Below are positions 6,981 through 10,616 of a DNA stretch of 10,616 bases, one piece after another. Location of the stretch: contig JASEIE010000119.1 in the NCBI GenBank assembly GCA_030024065.1, forward strand, positions 1 through 10,616, given 5' to 3'. The translations under genes and the position numbers were made by a program. The DNA is from Thermodesulfobacteriota bacterium. Lineage in GTDB: Bacteria; Desulfobacterota; BSN033; UBA1163. How positions within the stretch are numbered: the first letter of the stretch is position 1; every line of letters starts with the position of its first letter. The notes beneath the pieces are model-generated. The model was not told the origin of the DNA. It ran no database searches and saw nothing but the letters and a program-made list of their open reading frames with translations.

Positions 6981-9383
6981 ATGGAGAGTGGGGAAAAACT
7001 TGGACGATTAGACCGTTTCTGTCTCTTCTTATCCCGTTATAGGCTGCCAGTTCTTATTGGGGTCTTGGTGATCACCGGAGTGTTTCTCTATGGGGCTTTC
7101 CATATTCGGGGAGAGGTCATCCTGCAAGATATGCTCCCCTACGACCACCCTTACCTCAAACTTCATAATCGCTTTTCCCAAGTTTTCGGCAGCGGGGGGT
7201 CAACCGTCGCCATCGCCCTCAAGGCAAAGAAAGGGAATATTTTTAATTATGGCTTTTTGAAGAAGTTTCAGAACATGAACAATGAAGTCCTGATGTGGGA
7301 TGAGGTTTATCGGAGCTTGACGGTCTCTATTGCCACACGCTCGGTGAAAGTCGTCAAGCCCTTAAAAAAAGGGGAAATCAGCATTGAGCCAATCATGTGG
7401 CCGGAGGTTCCCCTAAGTGTCCAGGAAATGGACTTGTTGAAGCGGAATATCTTTTCGTCCCCAGCCTATAATGGCTCCCTGGTCTCAAGGGATGGCACAG
7501 CAGCCCTTCTTTTGACTGAATTTAAGGAGAATATCTCCTACGAGAGGGTATTTAGCCTCCTCCAGAAATTGGACAAGGACTATACCGACGGAGAGACTTC
7601 AGTCCACATCAGCGGATTCCCCATGCTGATGGGATGGATTTATAGTTTAAAGTCCCAAATGTACACCGTTTTTGCCATCAGTGTCATCCTCATGGTCATT
7701 ATCCTGTTTGTCATGTTCCGAAATTTCTTGGGCATGATTGCTCCAATGACCAATGCCATCGTCCTTACCATTTGGGGGCTTGGATTTATTGGCTTAACAA
7801 GGGTTAACTTCAGCCCCCTTCTCTACGTTCTCGCCTTTCTCGTAGGGGCTCGGATGATCAGCAACTCAGTCCAGATCACTTATCGATATTTTGAGGAGCT
7901 TCATGCCAGCGGTAATGACCGATTCAAGGCGAGCTATGAGACCATGCGCGCGATGTTCAAGCCCAACTTTGTAGCAGTGGCCACAGATGCCGCTGGTTTC
8001 CTGGTGTTGATTCTCGCAAAAATCGTTCTGATGCAGCACCTCGCCATTATCATGAGCTTCTGGATGATGAGCATTATCTTAACTGGGTTCTTGGTGCCAG
8101 CGGTCTGCAATTTAATTCCGCTCAAGGTGGCCAGTGAGAAATGGGCGAAGGAGCGCTCTCAGGTAGATTGGCAGGCGAGGGCTATTAAAAAAGTAACACG
8201 TTTTGCCCTCGGACCCAGCAGCAAATATGTGGTTGCTATGCTCATCGTTCTGGTAATGATCTTGTGCATTTGGCAGGTGAGCAAACTAAAAATCGGTGAT
8301 CCCACGCCTGGCTCGCCCCTCCTGTGGCCTTACCATACTTACAACCAGGATCAAGCAACCATCAATAAGCTTTTTGATGCTTCTTCAGAGAATTTTTTGC
8401 TCTTCTACGAGGGAAAATTTGAATCGGTCTATGACCCCAATGTCCTTCTCACCTTTGAGGCCTTTGACAGGCATATGCAGGAGAGGTTGCCCGATATTTA
8501 CAAGTCACCCGATTCTATCATCAACACAGTGAAGATGGTCAATGTGACCCTCCATGATGGGGACCAGATCTGGTTCCAACTGGTTCGTGACACTAATTTA
8601 TTAACGGGTCTGATGGGTTATGTGAAGTCCACGACGGACACGGCTACCATGATGCGCTACATCGATCGAACCCTGGACAAGGCTCAGATTACGATCTATT
8701 TTGCGGACCACACTTCGGATAATCTGCTCCGCATTCGCGATGCGGCATACGATTTTTTCAAGAATCGCCCTATGAAGGTTGAAAAAGGGGAGTATAAGCT
8801 GGCCGGTGGAAGGATCGGGATGGAGATCGCTCTCAATGAGGAAATGAAACGGGCTCATGTCATCATCGACTTCACAGTACTTGTAGCTATTTTCATTCTC
8901 TGCACCCTATCTTTCATGTCGGTGACGGCCGGTCTCATGCTTACCCTACCGCTTATTTTTGCGAATAGCGTGGCCTTCGCCTATATGGCATTAGTGGATA
9001 TCGGGCTTTCAATCAATACGCTCCCTATCGCTGCAATAGGGGTGGGCGTTGGGGTCGATTTTGCGATCTACTTCTATAGCCGTTGTATCGAAGAGTTCCC
9101 GATTCAGAGAGGGGATTGGGCGAGCACGATCATCCAATCCGTCTGCACAACGGGGAAGGCGGTCCTCTATACCGGACTCACAATCATTCTTCCCATCATT
9201 ACCTGGTACTTCCTATCTGATATGAAGTTCCAGGCTCAGGTGGGTTTTTTCCTTGCAATGATCATGGGGACGAATGTTATACTGACATTTATCCTTCATC
9301 CATTGCTGATTTATATTATTAAACCAAAGTTTATCAGTGGGAAAAAGACTCTAGCGGTGGAGACGAAAGAAGCTTCAGTGTGA
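6981..9383 (+). CDS. RND-superfamily (MMPL-type) inner-membrane exporter
   Basis: An 800-residue polytopic protein with the duplicated RND layout. TM1 is at about 22-40, a periplasmic domain at 41-225, TM2-TM6 at about 227-378, TM7 at about 416-434, a second periplasmic domain at 435-625, and TM8-TM12 at about 627-777. The TM10 motif GVGVGVDFAIYFYSR (687-701) carries the aspartate (D693) expected to take part in proton relay. The matching TM4 position in the first half is serine (S294, in GARMISNSVQITYR), so the halves are not equivalent. Homologous single-gene exporters of the MMPL/hopanoid/sterol-export group move lipids or other hydrophobic molecules. The start at 6981 follows AAAGGG; an in-frame GTG at 6942 with AAGGTG upstream is a real alternative, adding 13 residues. 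Its neighbours, the YCF48-like and DUF1302 genes, suggest an inner-to-outer membrane transport route (inference). Confidence 0.9.
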   Translation: MESGEKLGRLDRFCLFLSRYRLPVLIGVLVITGVFLYGAFHIRGEVILQDMLPYDHPYLKLHNRFSQVFGSGGSTVAIALKAKKGNIFNYGFLKKFQNMNNEVLMWDEVYRSLTVSIATRSVKVVKPLKKGEISIEPIMWPEVPLSVQEMDLLKRNIFSSPAYNGSLVSRDGTAALLLTEFKENISYERVFSLLQKLDKDYTDGETSVHISGFPMLMGWIYSLKSQMYTVFAISVILMVIILFVMFRNFLGMIAPMTNAIVLTIWGLGFIGLTRVNFSPLLYVLAFLVGARMISNSVQITYRYFEELHASGNDRFKASYETMRAMFKPNFVAVATDAAGFLVLILAKIVLMQHLAIIMSFWMMSIILTGFLVPAVCNLIPLKVASEKWAKERSQVDWQARAIKKVTRFALGPSSKYVVAMLIVLVMILCIWQVSKLKIGDPTPGSPLLWPYHTYNQDQATINKLFDASSENFLLFYEGKFESVYDPNVLLTFEAFDRHMQERLPDIYKSPDSIINTVKMVNVTLHDGDQIWFQLVRDTNLLTGLMGYVKSTTDTATMMRYIDRTLDKAQITIYFADHTSDNLLRIRDAAYDFFKNRPMKVEKGEYKLAGGRIGMEIALNEEMKRAHVIIDFTVLVAIFILCTLSFMSVTAGLMLTLPLIFANSVAFAYMALVDIGLSINTLPIAAIGVGVGVDFAIYFYSRCIEEFPIQRGDWASTIIQSVCTTGKAVLYTGLTIILPIITWYFLSDMKFQAQVGFFLAMIMGTNVILTFILHPLLIYIIKPKFISGKKTLAVETKEASV

Positions 9384-9418
9384 CGCTATGCGCTATGCGC
9401 TTTGCGCTTTGCACTTTG
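9384..9418 (+). repeat. Heptanucleotide tandem repeat, five units
   Basis: Five consecutive 7-base units start directly after the RND stop codon: CGCTATG, CGCTATG, CGCTTTG, CGCTTTG, CACTTTG, followed by a decayed sixth (CGATTTT). The array is intergenic and does not encode part of either neighbour. It resembles in style the short tandemly repeated heptamers (STRR) described in cyanobacteria; function unknown. Confidence 0.85.
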
Positions 9419-9435
9419 CGATTTTTTGTGTGAAT

Positions 9436-9454
9436 GAAAGGAGGTGAAAGGAGG
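9436..9454 (+). promoter_or_regulatory. Duplicated Shine-Dalgarno sequence upstream of DUF1302 gene
   Basis: GAAAGGAGG occurs twice in tandem (9436-9444 and 9446-9454) with one base between. The second copy is five bases from an ATG at 9460 that is in frame with the DUF1302 gene. A separate GAGGAGG lies at 9526-9532, before the preferred ATG at 9541. The region therefore offers two well-formed initiation sites. Confidence 0.6.
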
Positions 9455-9540
9455 CGACAATGGGTCTTTTTAGAAGAAGATCACGAAACTCAAATTGTTT
9501 TTTCCATGATGTCGGCAGGGACAATGAGGAGGAAAAGATT

Positions 9541-10616
9541 ATGGAAAAGAAAAGATTTTGGATCTTAGTTCTGGCGGCCGGATTGGCAGGAGTTCTAATG
9601 GCTTCTCCTTCCACGGCAAGAGAGTTACTGGTTTTTGACCGACCACTCAATATTTTAGGATATATGAGCCAGGAGGCAGGATTTAGTTTGAGTGATAAAG
9701 ATCGCTACGATACTGAAAAGGGTCTGCAGACAACCCTCACGAATCTTTTTATAGAAGCAGACTACAAGATCAGCGATCAATTAAAATTTTACGGTTCAAG
9801 CAGGATTACCGGGGATTGGATCTACCAGTTAAAGCATAATGATTCCTCTTGGCATGATAAGCAATTCAATCAATCCAAAGGAAATTTGAACATCGATGAT
9901 AAATATTGGCAGATCATGCGGGAGGCTCATTTCACCTGGACCCCTGGAAAATTTTTCTTCAGAGTGGGAAAGCAAATCGTTACATGGGGTGAGTTGCTTG
10001 GCCTAAGGGTGATGGACCAGATCAATCCTCTTGATAGTCGCAGGGCACTGGGGCTGAACGACATCGAATTCGATTATACCCCGATTCCGATCTGGCTCAT
10101 CCGATCTGAATTCCATCCTGGGATCAGTACAAAGTGGCTCCAAGATCTCGCCTTTGAATTTGTCTTTAATCCTAATGCAGATGACATAAATGATCTGGGT
10201 GTACCGCTCGGTAATGACGAAGCTGGAATCTGGGCTCCAAATATCCGATTCCCTGATCCTACTTATCCGCCAGGTGGTCGCATCGGTTCGGCTATCTCAG
10301 ATATCAAAACGCCTGGTCATTTCAATCGCAAAGGGTATGAATATGCCCTTCGGGTCAAAGGGGTTATCTGGGATACTATGGTTACCTTGAATGCCTTTTA
10401 TGGTAAGGAAAATTCCCCTATAGTGAAGTATGCCGGCCCTGGTGTTATTCCGGACCCGCAACTGGCCACTGATGGGTCATACATTCTTCATCCTGTCTTC
10501 GAAGGCTACTATCCGCGTTTTCGTTTCTTTGGAGCCACTGCCAGCCGGGATATTCCCTTCCTTAAGGCTGCATTCCTTGGGAACGTGGCTCCTGTCTTCA
10601 GGGTGGAGGGTTTCTA
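9541..10616 (+). CDS. DUF1302-family outer-membrane protein (3'-truncated)
   Basis: The frame stays open to the window end, giving about 358 residues of a longer protein. The first 26 residues are a signal peptide: KKR at 3-5, a hydrophobic core from about 7 to 20, and a cleavage site after STA. The mature part is rich in alternating aromatic and polar strands (FIEADYKIS, LKFYGSSRITGDW, HFTWTPGKFFFRVG), as expected of an outer-membrane beta-barrel. It contains RVGKQIVTWGE (141-151) followed by DQINPLDSRR (159-168), which I recognise as the DUF1302 hallmark. ATG 9541 is chosen because the signal peptide starts there and GAGGAGG lies upstream. An in-frame ATG at 9460 would add 27 charged residues. 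DUF1302 proteins occur with DUF1329 and RND genes and may act as outer-membrane conduits or receptors for hydrophobic compounds; no DUF1329 gene lies in the window. Confidence 0.85.
   Translation, partial: MEKKRFWILVLAAGLAGVLMASPSTARELLVFDRPLNILGYMSQEAGFSLSDKDRYDTEKGLQTTLTNLFIEADYKISDQLKFYGSSRITGDWIYQLKHNDSSWHDKQFNQSKGNLNIDDKYWQIMREAHFTWTPGKFFFRVGKQIVTWGELLGLRVMDQINPLDSRRALGLNDIEFDYTPIPIWLIRSEFHPGISTKWLQDLAFEFVFNPNADDINDLGVPLGNDEAGIWAPNIRFPDPTYPPGGRIGSAISDIKTPGHFNRKGYEYALRVKGVIWDTMVTLNAFYGKENSPIVKYAGPGVIPDPQLATDGSYILHPVFEGYYPRFRFFGATASRDIPFLKAAFLGNVAPVFRVEGF

Noticed and set aside
9434..9568. A 44-codon frame starting at ATG 9434 and overlapping the DUF1302 start
   Set aside because: It has no ribosome site, a highly basic composition caused by the purine-rich GGAGG repeats, and overlaps a better-supported gene.
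10190..10390. A 66-codon plus-strand frame inside the DUF1302 gene
   Set aside because: The DUF1302 frame is continuous through this stretch, with signal peptide and family motif; the short frame has no ribosome site or recognisable domain.

Overview
The window holds eight protein-coding genes, all on the + strand with short gaps, the first and last cut by the window edges. Gene content points to an anaerobic, Gram-negative, syntrophic or sulfate-reducing type bacterium (Desulfobacterota / former Deltaproteobacteria is my best inference). The signs are a tungsten-type aldehyde:ferredoxin oxidoreductase with a MoaD/ThiS-like companion, a sigma-54 activator, a class III aminotransferase with alanine dehydrogenase, and an outer-membrane DUF1302-type protein next to an RND/MMPL exporter and a YCF48-like propeller. 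No tRNA, rRNA, CRISPR array, insertion sequence or phage gene was seen.

Region 1 (1-1123): the C-terminal part of a sigma-54-dependent activator (AAA+ domain with GAFTGA, Fis-type HTH), then a 244-nt intergenic stretch. That stretch ends in a good -24/-12 (sigma-54) promoter match, whose predicted start lies only a few bases before the alanine dehydrogenase ATG.

Region 2 (1124-5808): a probable catabolic module of alanine dehydrogenase, class III PLP aminotransferase with an unusual five-cysteine insert, AOR-family tungsten oxidoreductase, and a small MoaD/ThiS-like protein with a doubtful 5' end. Inferred logic: the aminotransferase moves an amino group from an amine or omega-amino acid to pyruvate, giving an aldehyde plus L-alanine. 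Alanine dehydrogenase regenerates pyruvate, releasing NH3 and NADH. AOR oxidises the aldehyde to the acid and reduces ferredoxin. The upstream activator and its promoter would switch the module on. The true substrate cannot be read from the sequence.

Region 3 (5929-10616): an envelope module of an exported YCF48-like beta-propeller, a 12-TM RND/MMPL-family transporter, and the N-terminal ~358 residues of a DUF1302-family outer-membrane protein. These families recur together in Proteobacteria and are thought to move hydrophobic compounds across the envelope; the cargo is unknown. Region 3 looks more G+C-rich than region 1. A heptanucleotide tandem repeat and a duplicated Shine-Dalgarno sequence lie before the DUF1302 gene. 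Whether regions 2 and 3 form one transcription unit is open; a terminator-like hairpin sits between the aminotransferase and AOR genes.
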